From: Chelatococcus composti | GTDB taxonomy: Bacteria > Pseudomonadota > Alphaproteobacteria > Rhizobiales > Beijerinckiaceae | Assembly: GCF_014201415.1 (NCBI RefSeq) | Contig: NZ_JACHEH010000006.1 | Span: 212,387 to 276,386 of the forward strand | Length of the DNA stretch: 64,000 nucleotides | Direction of reading: 5' to 3' | The notes under the pieces: model-generated | Told to the model about the DNA's origin: nothing | Database searches by the model: none | The model's input: only the letters and a program-made list of their open reading frames with translations | Position numbers and translations under genes: made by a program | Part shown: one piece after another, positions 10,639 through 19,657 of the stretch | How the letters are laid out: every line of letters begins with the position of its first letter | Numbering within the stretch: the stretch's first letter is position 1

Positions 10639-10658
10639 GAAGCCGCGTCCGCGGCTTC
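10639..10658 (+). other. Stem-loop in the ahpC leader
   Basis: GAAGCCGC-gtcc-GCGGCTTC is a perfect 8-bp stem followed by TTCAGCCCCTTTCTT. It lies between the candidate promoter and the ahpC RBS, so it could be a putA terminator, an attenuator, or an mRNA stabiliser. The T-run is imperfect. Confidence 0.5.
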
Positions 10659-10733
10659 TTCAGCCCCTTTCTTCCCTTGGCGGCGCGAGCGCGACAGAGC
10701 GCAGCGCAGCCATTTGCTTTGCGGAGAAGCGAA

Positions 10734-11288
10734 ATGCTCGGAATCGGCGACAAGCTCCCCTCGTTTAGCGTCACCGGCGTCAAGCCCGGCTTCAATCACC
10801 ACGAGGAGAACGGCGAGAGCGCCTTCGAGACGATCACGGAGCAGAGCTTTCCCGGCAAGTGGAAGGTGATCTTCTTCTATCCGAAGGACTTCACCTTCGT
10901 CTGCCCGACCGAGATCGCCGAATTCGCCCGCCTCGCCCAGGAGTTCGCGGACCGTGACTGCGTGGTCCTCGGCGGCTCGACGGACAACGAGTTCTGCAAG
11001 CTCGCCTGGCGCCGCAGCCACCCCGACCTCGATAAGCTGCCGATCTGGTCCTTCGCCGACACGAACGGCTCGCTGGTTGACGGCCTCGGCGTGCGTTCGC
11101 CCGAGGGCGTCGCCTATCGCTACACCTTCATCGTCGACAACGAGAACACCATCCAGCACGTCTACGCGACCAACCTCAACGTCGGCCGCAACCCCAAGGA
11201 CACGCTGCGCGTTCTCGACGCCCTGCAGACGGACGAGCTCTGCCCCTGCAACCGCGAGATCGGCGGCGCCACGCTGAAGGCCGCGTGA
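10734..11288 (+). CDS. ahpC: Peroxiredoxin, AhpC type
   Basis: Thiol peroxidase of 184 residues reducing H2O2, organic peroxides and peroxynitrite. Peroxidatic Cys57 sits in FTFVCPTE. Two further cysteines, C170 and C172, lie in the C-terminal [11 protein letters not shown]. This three-cysteine layout resembles Mycobacterium tuberculosis AhpC, which AhpD reduces, and ahpD follows 56 bp downstream. The start at 10734 follows GGAG; the frame stays open further upstream but without homology. Confidence 0.95.
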   Translation: MLGIGDKLPSFSVTGVKPGFNHHEENGESAFETITEQSFPGKWKVIFFYPKDFTFVCPTEIAEFARLAQEFADRDCVVLGGSTDNEFCKLAWRRSHPDLDKLPIWSFADTNGSLVDGLGVRSPEGVAYRYTFIVDNENTIQHVYATNLNVGRNPKDTLRVLDALQTDELCPCNREIGGATLKAA

Positions 11289-11344
11289 GCAGCAAGGCCG
11301 GGCGCCCCGCGCCCGGCCCCTCCCAAGCCAAGGATTTGCACGCG

Positions 11345-11881
11345 ATGTCGCTCGAGACGCTGAAGAGCAAGATTCCCGATTTCGCCAAGGACGTGCGGCT
11401 CAACCTCTCGTCCCTGGCGCAGGACGAAACCCTGACGGACCAGCAGAAGTACGGCCTCATCCTCGCCTGCGGCATCGCCACGCGCAATGCCGAGGTGGCC
11501 ACCGCCTGCGAGGCGGAGGCGAAGGCCAGGCTGTCGCCGGCCGCGCTCGACGCCGCCCGCGCCGCTGCCGCCATCATGGCGATGAACAACGTCTACTATC
11601 GCTTCGTGCACCTTGCCTCGAACAAGGAATACGGCACCATGCCGGCGAAGCTGCGCATGAACGTCATCGGCAACCCGGGCGTCGACAAGGTCGACTTCGA
11701 GCTGTGGTCCCTGGCCGTCTCGGCCATCAACGGCTGCGGCATGTGCATCGATGCGCACGAGAAGGTTCTGCGGGAAGCCGGCGTTTCGACGGCCGCCGTG
11801 CAGACGGCGGTGCGCTTTGCCGCCATCATCCAGTCCGCAGCCGTGGCGCTGGAAGCGGCTGCGCTCGCGCAGGCCGCCTGA
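11345..11881 (+). CDS. ahpD: Alkyl hydroperoxidase AhpD (CMD family)
   Basis: Reductant for AhpC and weak peroxidase itself, 178 residues, all-helical CMD fold. The catalytic set is present: E119, C131 and C134 in [10 protein letters not shown], and H138, matching by one-residue offset the E118/C130/C133/H137 known for the mycobacterial enzyme. In that organism AhpD is recharged through lipoamide from central metabolism. It is in an operon with ahpC and ends at a clear terminator. Confidence 0.95.
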   Translation: MSLETLKSKIPDFAKDVRLNLSSLAQDETLTDQQKYGLILACGIATRNAEVATACEAEAKARLSPAALDAARAAAAIMAMNNVYYRFVHLASNKEYGTMPAKLRMNVIGNPGVDKVDFELWSLAVSAINGCGMCIDAHEKVLREAGVSTAAVQTAVRFAAIIQSAAVALEAAALAQAA

Positions 11882-11919
11882 GTCGGCCCTGCCCGTCGGG
11901 CCAGAACACTCGGTCGCAC

Positions 11920-11943
11920 AAGGGCCGCCACGCGGCCCTTTTT
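11920..11943 (+). terminator. Rho-independent terminator of ahpCD
   Basis: AAGGGCCGC-cac-GCGGCCCTT followed by TTT, 39 bp after the ahpD stop. The symmetry means it could also stop transcription of the convergent CPBP gene. Confidence 0.88.
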
Positions 11944-11973
11944 CATTGGCAGAACGGTCATGCCGGCCGCCGC

Positions 11974-12740
11974 TCAGCCCGTCGCGAACAACAGAGGCAA
12001 GAGCTGCAGCGGAAGGTGCGCAGCCGCATGGGCGGCCATCGCGGCCTCCAGCCCGCGCCGGACGAAGAGAAGACCGCAGACCACGCCCACGAGTCCGTGG
12101 TCAGCAGGGCCCGCGCGACGATGGCCGGCGTGAGCGGAGAAAGTGCAGCTGTCGCCGGCAGATGGCCCAGTCCGAAGACGAGGGCAGCCACGGCGATGGC
12201 GAACGCAACGTGCCCGGCGCCGGCCCGTGCGCCGGATCGCCAGCCGCGAGCCCGAAGATAGACAAGCGCCGAGAGCAGGAAAAGGCGCAGCAGGATCTCC
12301 TCGGCGATGCCGCCATAGAGCATGCCGGCGAGCAGGCGCTTCCACGGCGCGATCTCGGCGAAGGCCGCGACTGCCGGCGAAAGCGCTCCACGGAACAGAA
12401 CCCCGTCGAGAACAACGGTCAGCAGGCCGACACCGAGACCCGCGGCGATTGCCCGCGCGAGCCGCGCGTCCGCCAGCGGCACGGACCGGCCGCCGACGAG
12501 CGCAGCCAGCAGCGGCGCTCCGGCAAGCCCGACGCGCCCGGCGGCCTTGAGGCCGAGATGGGCGGCGAGTGCGAAGACAACCAGCGCCTGCACCGCCAGC
12601 CCGCCTGTCAGCACCGGCAGGGGCGGCAGATCGGCGAACGCGCCGCCGAGGGCCAAGGCGATCGGAAGGGTGGCGAGGGAAGCCGCGCATCCGAGGCACG
12701 ACAGCAGCAGGACAAGGCGATGATGGACGCGTTTCTCCAT
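11974..12740 (-). pseudogene. CPBP-family intramembrane protease, frameshifted near 12096
   Basis: The first frame (start 12740, RBS AGGGA) encodes a hydrophobic protein with the CPBP/Abi signature: EEILLR at residues 147-152 and FGLGH at 189-193. After ARALLTT (codon 215, about 12096) the frame runs into non-family sequence ending at 11958. The neighbouring frame continues naturally as GLVGVVCGLLFVRRGLEAAM and HAAAHLPLQL, the third conserved helix and histidine, to a stop at 11974. Adding one base around 12091-12098 (for instance one G in the ACGGAC run) restores a 255-residue protein. Either a recent one-base deletion or a sequencing error. Such proteases are membrane-embedded; the substrate is unknown. 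Confidence 0.78.
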
Positions 12741-12857
12741 GGTTTCCCTGGGCGACAGGCCCGCAACGGGGCACCGTGAGACCCAGCTAGGGCGCGGAGA
12801 TTACCGCTGCATGACGAACCGGCGTCGCAGCAGCACCCCGCCACTCAAATTGCATTC

Positions 12858-12887
12858 TTGACGAACTACAACCTCTGCGCGAATAAT
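12858..12887 (+). promoter_or_regulatory. Candidate sigma-70 promoter for the P-loop NTPase pair
   Basis: TTGACG (12858-12863), an 18-bp spacer, then AATAAT (12882-12887), 57 bp upstream of the first NTPase start. The stretch 12841-12942 is clearly more AT-rich than its surroundings. Confidence 0.5.
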
Positions 12888-12943
12888 GATTTTGCTTTCA
12901 ATCATCCGGTTGTCCAAAGCCAGAATTTTCTTGGGGTCGTTTC

Positions 12944-13684
12944 ATGAAACATTCGGTTATCCTGGTCGGCGCCGACAAGGGCGGCGTGGGCAAGACCACG
13001 ACGTGCCGCGGTCTTCTCGACTATCTTATCGAGCGCAATGTATTACCCCGAGCTTTCGACACCGAAACGCCTCGCGGCACGCTGCAACGCTTCCACCCGG
13101 ACATCACCGAGATCGTTGACCTGTCGCAGACGGCTGGCCAGATGCGCATCATCGACACGCTGGCACGCACGGACGTGAAGGCGAGCGTCATCGATGTGCG
13201 CGCCGGCCAGATGTTGCGGACGCTCGCCGCCCTGCGCGACATGGGCTTTCTCGACGCGGTGGCCGAAAAGCGCTTCAACTTCATCGTCCTGCATGTCCTC
13301 GGGCCATCGATCGCCTCCCTGGACGAGATCGCCGAGGCCGTACCCTTCACGGGGGATGCCCAGTACTTCCTCGTGAAGAACAAGGTGAACGACACGACCT
13401 TCTTCGACTGGAGCCCTGCGACAGCAAAGGCCTATTTCGGTAAGATCAGATGCGCCGGCGAGATCGTCATCCCCAAGCTCAACGAGATGGCCTACGAACA
13501 GGTTGAGCTGGCGGGGACGAGCTTTTCGTCCTTTGTCGCCGACAGGACGCGTGACGGCGAGGAGGCCGGCTATTCCTTCGTGCTGCGCGGCTATGTCCGC
13601 ACCTGGCTGCGTGCCGTCTACGCGGAGTTCGACCGGGTGCAGCTCGCCGACATCCTGACAGCGTCGCCCGGCAAGCGAAGCTGA
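12944..13684 (+). CDS. ParA/MinD-like P-loop NTPase of unknown function
   Basis: 246 residues. The N-terminus carries a deviant Walker A of ParA type, GADKGGVGKTTT (residues 9-20), preceded by the hydrophobic strand HSVILV. A motif EIVDLSQTAGQMR ends at residue 68 and is repeated in the next gene's product. A second core strand with aspartate (SVIDVRAGQM) follows. No DNA-binding domain, signal peptide or transmembrane segment is visible, and no ParB or plasmid partner lies nearby, so a chromosome or plasmid partition role is not supported. It is followed 31 bp later by a paralogue. Function unknown. Confidence 0.75.
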   Translation: MKHSVILVGADKGGVGKTTTCRGLLDYLIERNVLPRAFDTETPRGTLQRFHPDITEIVDLSQTAGQMRIIDTLARTDVKASVIDVRAGQMLRTLAALRDMGFLDAVAEKRFNFIVLHVLGPSIASLDEIAEAVPFTGDAQYFLVKNKVNDTTFFDWSPATAKAYFGKIRCAGEIVIPKLNEMAYEQVELAGTSFSSFVADRTRDGEEAGYSFVLRGYVRTWLRAVYAEFDRVQLADILTASPGKRS

Positions 13685-13715
13685 GCAAAGCCGAGGCAAC
13701 GATCTGGACGCTGCT

Positions 13716-14432
13716 ATGCGACACGTTGTCATGAGCGGCTGGACGCCCATCTTCATCGCCTGCGGGCCCCGGGCGCACGTCGGCAAGACACTCTCTGCGC
13801 GACTCTTCCTGGAGTTCTGCCGGGCGAGCGGTCGACCGCCGCTCGCCTTCGATGCCAACCCGCACGATGCAATGCTGGCCGCCGCGACTAAGGGGGCAGC
13901 CGAGGTCGTCAACCTCGCCACATCGGTCGGGCAGATGCGGCTGTTCGAGGGCATGCTGAGAGCGGGCCCGGAGCCCCGCGTCGTCGACCTGTGGCACGGA
14001 TTCTACGATCCGTTCCTCGATCTCGTGGAACAGACGGACTTCGCCTCGGAAGCCGCACTGCGCGATTTCAAGCTGGTGCTGCTGCTACACGGGCGGACGC
14101 TGGAGGAGTTCGCCATCCACGCCACGCAGCTCAGCGCGCGCATCACCCCGGCTGAAACCATCGTCGTGCTCAATGGGCACGTCTGCGAAAATGCCAATTC
14201 AGGCTTCGGCCGCTTCGAGCATTCCCTGACGATCCTGCCGATCGCGTCGTCGATCCTGCGGCGGCTGGAGCGCGGGGGGCTCGGGTTCGTCGAGGCGACG
14301 GACGCCAGACACGGCCTGCCCTCGCCGGTGGCCCGCGGTTGCCTGAGAGACTGGCTGACGCATGCCTTCGCGCAGTTTCACGCCATCGAGCTGCGCCACC
14401 GCCTCGGGGCGACGACCTTCAATCCAGGCTGA
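13716..14432 (+). CDS. Divergent P-loop NTPase-like protein, paralogue of the preceding gene
   Basis: 238 residues. A reduced P-loop, CGPRAHVGKT (residues 16-25), keeps the GKT core but lacks the KGG lysine typical of ParA-type Walker A. The segment EVVNLATSVGQMRLFEGML (residues 63-81) aligns with EIVDLSQTAGQMRIIDTLA of the upstream protein, and FDANPHDAML matches FDTETPRGTL, so the two are tandem paralogues. Loss of the signature lysine suggests altered nucleotide hydrolysis or a regulatory partner; that is inference. Start could also be the Met at 13731. Function unknown. Confidence 0.68.
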   Translation: MRHVVMSGWTPIFIACGPRAHVGKTLSARLFLEFCRASGRPPLAFDANPHDAMLAAATKGAAEVVNLATSVGQMRLFEGMLRAGPEPRVVDLWHGFYDPFLDLVEQTDFASEAALRDFKLVLLLHGRTLEEFAIHATQLSARITPAETIVVLNGHVCENANSGFGRFEHSLTILPIASSILRRLERGGLGFVEATDARHGLPSPVARGCLRDWLTHAFAQFHAIELRHRLGATTFNPG

Positions 14433-14443
14433 GCATACTGTCG

Positions 14444-14883
14444 TCACATGCGCGCAGAATGCTCTGCCGCCGCGTGTCGCGATGCCTCATCGGGTCCACC
14501 TTCGGCGAGGCTGTCGAGGATAGGGCAGTCGGGCCGGTGGTCGCCGTGGCAGTGGTCCGCAAGATGCCGGAGCGTGCTCACCATCTCGCGGATCTGGCGC
14601 ATCTTTTCCTCAAGCTCGGCAATGTGGGCGACGGCGATACGCTTCACGTCCGCACTGGCCCGGCCGTGATCGGCCCACAGGGCGAGCAGCTCGGCGATCT
14701 CCCTGACCGAGAAACCGAGGTCGCGCGCCCGGCGGATGAAGCGCAGCCGGTGGATGTCGCTCGTCGAATAGACGCGATAGCCCGCCTCGGTGCGCGCCAC
14801 GCCGCTGAGAGGCCGATCCGTTCATAGTAGCGGATCATCTTGGCCGAGACTCCCGAGGCGGCCGCGGCTTCGCCGATATTCAT
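14444..14883 (-). pseudogene. MerR-family copper-responsive regulator (CueR/HmrR-like), frameshifted near 14808
   Basis: The start at 14883 encodes a good MerR helix-turn-helix, MNIGEAAAASGVSAKMIRYY followed by ERIGL. At about 14808 the frame breaks. The adjacent frame continues as SGVARTEAGYRVYSTSDIHR and LRFIRRARDLGFS, then the dimerisation helix and a C-terminal CHGDHRPDCPILDSLA segment with the two cysteines that bind Cu(I) in this family. One missing base restores a protein of about 146 residues. It lies 10 bp after the copA stop on the same strand, and CueR-type operators precede copA and copZ, so this is the expected regulator. Genuine inactivation would leave the copper operon without its activator here; an assembly error is equally possible. 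Confidence 0.8.
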
Positions 14884-14893
14884 GAGTCACTCC

Positions 14894-17410
14894 TCAGCTT
14901 CGGGCGATGGCCTCGCGTGGCGGCGAGAAGCGCCGTAGCCGCAAGGCGTTGGTGACGACGAAGACACTCGACAGGGCCATCGCCCCGGCGGCCAGCATCG
15001 GCGACAGCAGGATGCCGAAGGCCGGATAGAGCACGCCGGCCGCCACGGGGATGAGCGCAACGTTGTACGCGAAGGCCCAGAAGAGGTTCTCGGCGATGTT
15101 GCGCATGGTCGCGCGCGAAAGGGCGAAAGCCGTCGCGACGCCGGTGAGCGCGCCCGACATCAGCACCACATCGGCGCTCTCGATGGCGACATCCGTGCCG
15201 GTGCCGATGGCGATGCCGACATCGGCTGCGGCGAGAGCCGGCGCGTCGTTGATTCCGTCGCCGACGAAAGCGACAAGCCCGGCGCGCCTCAGCCGCTCGA
15301 CAACCTCCACCTTGCCGCCGGGCAGCACCTCCGCCTCCACCGCATCGATGCCGAGGCGCCGGGCTACTGCCTCGGCCGTGCGCCGGTTGTCGCCCGTGAC
15401 CATCACGACGGTGAGGCCGAGACCATGCAGGGCCGCCAGGGCGGCAGGCGTGGAGGGCTTGATCGTGTCGGCGACGGCGACGATGCCCGCAAGGCGCCCG
15501 TCGACGGCCGCGTAGAGCGGCGTGCGACCCTCGTCGGCAAGACGCGCCGCCTCCTCGGCAAAGGGTGCCACGGAGACGCCCAGCCGCTGCATCAGGCGGT
15601 CTGCCCCCACCTCGACGCGCCGCCCGGCCACGACGGCGCTGACGCCGAAGCCGGGGTCGGCCGAAAAGGATTGGGCAGGCGCAAGTTCGAGGCCCCGCTC
15701 GGCGGCGGCACGCACCACTGCCTGGGCGATCGGATGTTCCGAGCGCGCCTCGGCGGAAGCGAGGAGACGCAGAAGCTCGTCCTCATCGAACCCGTCGGCG
15801 ACGACGAAGTCCGTCAGCGACGGCCTGCCCTGGGTCAGCGTACCCGTCTTGTCGAGGGCGACGGTGCGCACGCCCCGCAGGCTCTGCAAGGCGTCGCCCT
15901 TGCGAAAGAGGATGCCGAGCTCGGCCGCGCGACCCGTAGCGACCATGATCGAGGTTGGCGTCGCAAGGCCCATGGCGCAGGGGCAGGCGATGATGAGCAC
16001 TGCGACCGCGTTGACGAGGGCCAGCGACAGCGCCGGCTCGGGGCCGAACGCGAGCCAGGCGAGGAATGTCGCAACCGCCGCAGCCACGACGGCCGGCACG
16101 AACCAGGCCGTGACCTTGTCGACGAGTCCCTGGATCGGCAGTTTCGCCCCTTGCGCGGCCTCAACCATGCGCACGATCTGGGCGAGCAGCGTGGCGGCGC
16201 CGACCTTGGTGGCGCGGAAGGTGAAAGAGCCGGTGCCGTTGACGGTGCCCGCCACGACTTCCGCGCCCGCCGCCTTGGCGACGGGGATCGGCTCGCCCGT
16301 AATCATGGATTCGTCGACGAAGGAGCTGCCGTCGAGGACCTCGCCGTCGACTGCGATGCGCTCGCCCGGACGCACCACCACGACATCGCCCACGGCGACA
16401 TCGCCGATGGCAACCTCGCGCTCGGCGCCGTTGCGCAGGACGCGGGCCGTGCGCGGCTGCAGGCCGACGAGACGGCGCACGGCCTCGCCGGTCCGGCCCT
16501 TCGCCCGCGCCTCCAGATAGCGGCCGACGAGGATGAGCGTGACGATGACCGCCGCCGCCTCGAAATAGACATAGGCGGTGCCCGCCGGCAGCAGGCCGGG
16601 GGCGAAGGTGGCCACGCTCGAGTAGAGGAAGGCCGCGCCGGCGCCGAGCACCACGAGCGCATTCATGTCCGGCGCACCGCGTAGCAGGGCCGGCACACCC
16701 TTGGCGAAGAAGCGGCGGCCCGGCACAACGAGCACCACCGCCGTCAGCGCGAACTGCAGCGGCCAGTTGAGATCGCCGAGGAGCGCCATCACCCGGTGGT
16801 GAAAGCTGTCAAAGATGTGGCCGCCCATCTCGATGACGAAGACCGGCACGGTCAGCACGGCAGCCAGGATGACGTCCCGGCGCAGGGCTCGCGTCTCTGC
16901 ATCGCGGCGGTCGATCGCCTCGGCGTTGCCGGCAGCCGCTTTGTCGAGCGGGCGCATGCCATAGCCGGCGCGCTCCACCGCCGCCACGAGGCTCGCCGCA
17001 TCAACGGTGCGGGCAACATGACGCACGGTGGCCTCGCCGGTGGCGAGGTTGACGCTGGCCGCGAGGACGCCGGGCACTGCGGAGAGCACCTTCTCGATGC
17101 GGGCCACGCAGGAGGCGCAGGTCATGCCGTCGACGGCAAAGCGGCTGGTCTCGACGGGCACCGTATAGCCGGCCCTGGCCACGGCGGCGACCACGGGTGC
17201 GATGTCGGCCTGGCGGCCGGAGAAGGCGATGCGCGCCCGCTCCGTCGCGAGATTGACGTCGGCAGCCGCGACGCCGGAGACGCCCGATATCGCCTTCTCG
17301 ACACGTCGCATGCAGGAGGCACAGGTCATGCCCTCGATGGGCAGGAAGACCGTGGCACCCTCCGCGGCGGCGACACCGGGCGAGCCGGCCTCATCGGGTG
17401 ATCGTTTCAT
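14894..17410 (-). CDS. copA: Copper-exporting P1B-type ATPase
   Basis: Inner-membrane pump moving Cu(I) out of the cytoplasm at the cost of ATP. From the ATG at 17410 it has 838 residues. Two N-terminal heavy-metal-associated domains each have GMTCASC (first pair C30/C33). The membrane part holds the CPC ion motif ([13 protein letters not shown]). The phosphorylation site is DKTGTLTQG, and [10 protein letters not shown] forms the hinge. The start at 17410 has GGGAG seven bases upstream; an earlier in-frame ATG at 17443 lies within the promoter and is unlikely. Divergent copZ and a downstream merR-type gene complete the copper locus. Confidence 0.96.
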   Translation of the reverse strand: MKRSPDEAGSPGVAAAEGATVFLPIEGMTCASCMRRVEKAISGVSGVAAADVNLATERARIAFSGRQADIAPVVAAVARAGYTVPVETSRFAVDGMTCASCVARIEKVLSAVPGVLAASVNLATGEATVRHVARTVDAASLVAAVERAGYGMRPLDKAAAGNAEAIDRRDAETRALRRDVILAAVLTVPVFVIEMGGHIFDSFHHRVMALLGDLNWPLQFALTAVVLVVPGRRFFAKGVPALLRGAPDMNALVVLGAGAAFLYSSVATFAPGLLPAGTAYVYFEAAAVIVTLILVGRYLEARAKGRTGEAVRRLVGLQPRTARVLRNGAEREVAIGDVAVGDVVVVRPGERIAVDGEVLDGSSFVDESMITGEPIPVAKAAGAEVVAGTVNGTGSFTFRATKVGAATLLAQIVRMVEAAQGAKLPIQGLVDKVTAWFVPAVVAAAVATFLAWLAFGPEPALSLALVNAVAVLIIACPCAMGLATPTSIMVATGRAAELGILFRKGDALQSLRGVRTVALDKTGTLTQGRPSLTDFVVADGFDEDELLRLLASAEARSEHPIAQAVVRAAAERGLELAPAQSFSADPGFGVSAVVAGRRVEVGADRLMQRLGVSVAPFAEEAARLADEGRTPLYAAVDGRLAGIVAVADTIKPSTPAALAALHGLGLTVVMVTGDNRRTAEAVARRLGIDAVEAEVLPGGKVEVVERLRRAGLVAFVGDGINDAPALAAADVGIAIGTGTDVAIESADVVLMSGALTGVATAFALSRATMRNIAENLFWAFAYNVALIPVAAGVLYPAFGILLSPMLAAGAMALSSVFVVTNALRLRRFSPPREAIARS

Positions 17411-17440
17411 CGGCAACTCCCGGAAAGCGAGGTTGCCCCT

Positions 17441-17471
17441 CATATGAGGCTTCCCACGATGGGAAGGTCAA
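17441..17471 (-). promoter_or_regulatory. CueR/HmrR-type operator-promoter for copA
   Basis: Read on the minus strand: TTGACC (-35), then the dyad CTTCCCATCGTGGGAAG inside a spacer of about 19 bp, then CATATG near -10. A long spacer with a CTTCCC/GGGAAG dyad between the boxes is the hallmark of MerR-family copper activators. Confidence 0.78.
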
Positions 17472-17497
17472 GGTCACCCGCCCCGACCCACGGCCGC

Positions 17498-17528
17498 TTG
17501 ACCTTACCACGATGGGAGGGAGTAGACA
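17498..17528 (+). promoter_or_regulatory. CueR/HmrR-type operator-promoter for copZ
   Basis: TTGACC (-35, 17498-17503), a 19-bp spacer with the dyad-like CCTTACCACGATGGGAGGG, and TAGACA near -10 (17523-17528). Same design as the copA promoter but with a less perfect dyad, facing the other way. Confidence 0.72.
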
Positions 17529-17559
17529 GGGCTGAAATCACCCCTTCCGGAGATCCTCC

Positions 17560-17763
17560 ATGCTCGTGTTTCACGTTCCCGAAATGAGCTGCAGCCACTG
17601 CGTGGCGACCATCGAGCGCGCCATCGCGGCGCTCGACCCGCGCGCCGAGGTGGCCATCGATCTTTCCGCCCGCAAGGTGACGGTGAAGACCACTCGCGAG
17701 CAGGCCGAGGTCCGCCGGGCGATCGACGAGGCCGGCTACAAGGCCGAGCCGATCGCTGCGTGA
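17560..17763 (+). CDS. copZ: Copper chaperone CopZ (HMA-domain protein)
   Basis: 67-residue single heavy-metal-associated domain. The MSCSHC motif (cysteines 11 and 14) binds Cu(I) for delivery to CopA; the rest fits the ferredoxin-like fold, ending in IDEAGYKAEPI. It is divergent from copA and behind its own CueR-type promoter. It ends 6 bp before the convergent homocysteine methyltransferase gene. Confidence 0.92.
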   Translation: MLVFHVPEMSCSHCVATIERAIAALDPRAEVAIDLSARKVTVKTTREQAEVRRAIDEAGYKAEPIAA

Positions 17764-17769
17764 GCCGCC

Positions 17770-18726
17770 TCAGGCGAGGCATTCCTCACAGATAGCGCGC
17801 AGGTGGCGGATGTCGGTACCGCAGCAGCCGCCGAGCACGCACACGTGCTGCATCAATCCCTCGCGCAGCTGCCTGTAGCGCCGCCCAAGATCGACCGGGT
17901 CGCCCGGGTCGAGCTCGGGCGAGGCATCAAGCTCGGCATGGCTCATCGTTGAGGCACTGGCCCGGATGCCTCCGATGCGCCGGCGCCATGCCGCGTCCGT
18001 TCCCCCCTCGTCGAGCACGCCGGCGAAATGGGTGGGGTGCGCGCAGTTGATCATGTAATAGGCCGGATAGCCGCCGGTCTCGTCATCCACCAGCGCGACG
18101 GCCTCGGCCGGGCTCTCGCCAGAGGGCCGCCTGCCATCGGTCTCGACGGTGAAGGAGATGACGACCGGCATGGCGTGCGCCTGCGCCGCCCGCGCGATGC
18201 CCGCCGCCTCGCGGGCGTAGGTCATGGTGATGGCGCTCACCATGTCGGCCTCCGTCGCCGCCAGTGCCGCGACCTGGTGGGCGTGATAGCTCTCCGCCTC
18301 GGCCGGAGACATGCTGGTGTCGGCGACATAGCCGTCGCCACGCGGGCCGACCACCCCGTTGATGACGATGGGCGTATCGGCGGTCTCGAAGCGGCGGCGC
18401 AGTGCCTCCGCGAAGGACACGGACTCCCGCTGCACCTGCGCCAGGTCGGACAGCGTGTAGCCGAGACGCGCGCCCCAGTCGGGATTGGCCCGCCACGTCG
18501 CGGTATCGAGCACGAAGCCTGCGCCGTGGGAGCGGGCAAGCTCGAGATAGGGCACGAAATAGTCGCTCAGCCGCTGGCGCCCCTCCTGGTCGAGCAGGAG
18601 GGGAAAGGCCGCGAAGCAGGGCAGATCGACATTCTCGAGAAAGACGAGGGTGGTCTCCAGTCCGCCGTCCGCCAGGAAGGGGCGTCCGTCGAGCTGTGGC
18701 AGTCGCTGTCGGTAGAGTGCCATCAT
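17770..18726 (-). CDS. Homocysteine S-methyltransferase family protein (MmuM-like)
   Basis: 318 residues with the Pfam S-methyl-transferase fold: LADGGLETTLVF at the N-terminus, zinc ligands in MINCAHP and in the C-terminal GGCCGTD. Stand-alone members move a methyl group from S-methylmethionine or betaine-like donors to homocysteine, making methionine; the donor cannot be told from sequence. Two consecutive ATG codons (18726 and 18723) follow GGAG. It lies 113 bp downstream of a DeoR-type regulator on the same strand. Confidence 0.85.
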   Translation of the reverse strand: MMALYRQRLPQLDGRPFLADGGLETTLVFLENVDLPCFAAFPLLLDQEGRQRLSDYFVPYLELARSHGAGFVLDTATWRANPDWGARLGYTLSDLAQVQRESVSFAEALRRRFETADTPIVINGVVGPRGDGYVADTSMSPAEAESYHAHQVAALAATEADMVSAITMTYAREAAGIARAAQAHAMPVVISFTVETDGRRPSGESPAEAVALVDDETGGYPAYYMINCAHPTHFAGVLDEGGTDAAWRRRIGGIRASASTMSHAELDASPELDPGDPVDLGRRYRQLREGLMQHVCVLGGCCGTDIRHLRAICEECLA

Positions 18727-18839
18727 CCGCTCCTCTCAGCGCACAACGCCTCATGAGGCACGGTTTCTGGCCCACCGGTCCGTGCCAGAGCACACATGGC
18801 ACCCTGCCGACAGCAGCTATTATCTTGCAGCCGTGCTCG

Positions 18840-19628
18840 CTACGTCTCGTCGCTCCGGGCCTCGCCCACCTCGACGACTTCCACGCCGTGTTCGCTGCAC
18901 AGTTCGCGCAGGGGCGCGGAGGTCAGCCGGTCGGTGACGAACACGTCGACCTCGCGCAGATCGGCGATGCGCACCGGCGCCGTGCGGTCGAGCTTGTGGG
19001 CATCGGCGACGAGGACCACGCGGCGCGCATTCTCGATGATGGCGCGCGCCACGCGCACTTCCCGGTAGTCGAAATCGAGCAGCGCCCCGTCCTCGTCGAT
19101 GGCCGAGGCACCGATGACGGCATAGTCCACCTTGAACTGGCGCACGAACTCCACCGCCGCCGAGCCGATGATGGCGCCGTCGGCACGGCGGACCGGCCCG
19201 CCCGCAAGGATGACCTCGATCGCCGGGTGGCGATAGAGCAGCGTCGCCACATTGAGGTTGTTGGTGATGACGAGCAGGCCCTCGTGATCGACAAGGGCGC
19301 GCGCCACCTCCTCCGTGGTCGTGCCGATGTTGATGAAGAGTGAGGCGTTGTTGGGCACGAGCCGCGCCGCCGCCTCGCCGATGGCCCGCTTGCTGGCGTG
19401 GGCGATGAGGCGCCGGGCCTCGTAGGACAGGTTCTCTACGCCGGAGACGACGATGGCGCCGCCGTGCACGCGCGTCATCAGCCGCCGGTCACAGAGCTCG
19501 TTGAGATCCTTGCGGATGGTCTGCGGGGTGACCTCGAAACGCGCGGCAAGGTCCTCGACGTTGACACGCCCCTGCACGCGCGCGATGGCCAGGATGTCCT
19601 GCTGGCGCGGGGTGATGCTGTCGCTCAT
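18840..19628 (-). CDS. DeoR/GlpR-family transcriptional repressor
   Basis: 262 residues. The N-terminal winged helix (about 1-57) has ITPRQQDILAIARVQGRVNV and VTPQTIRKDLNELC. The DeoR sensor domain includes NIGTTTEEVARAL and VITNNLNVATLL. GlpR-type members respond to phosphorylated sugars or glycerol-3-phosphate; no sugar operon is adjacent here, so the target is unclear. The next gene downstream is a homocysteine methyltransferase. Confidence 0.88.
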   Translation of the reverse strand: MSDSITPRQQDILAIARVQGRVNVEDLAARFEVTPQTIRKDLNELCDRRLMTRVHGGAIVVSGVENLSYEARRLIAHASKRAIGEAAARLVPNNASLFINIGTTTEEVARALVDHEGLLVITNNLNVATLLYRHPAIEVILAGGPVRRADGAIIGSAAVEFVRQFKVDYAVIGASAIDEDGALLDFDYREVRVARAIIENARRVVLVADAHKLDRTAPVRIADLREVDVFVTDRLTSAPLRELCSEHGVEVVEVGEARSDET

Positions 19629-19657
19629 GGGGCGCCCCTACCTCGGGCCGATTCGGA

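Noticed and set aside
12944..14432. Plasmid or chromosome partition (ParAB) locus
   Set aside because: The first product is ParA-like, but there is no ParB, no parS-like repeat cluster and no replication gene; the second product has a reduced P-loop.
15425..16684. Open frame of about 420 codons antisense to copA
   Set aside because: Shadow of the high-GC copA coding strand; low-complexity composition and no recognisable domain.
17411..17443. Longer CopA start at 17443
   Set aside because: That ATG lies in the -10 region of the CueR-type promoter, whereas 17410 has GGGAG at a suitable distance.
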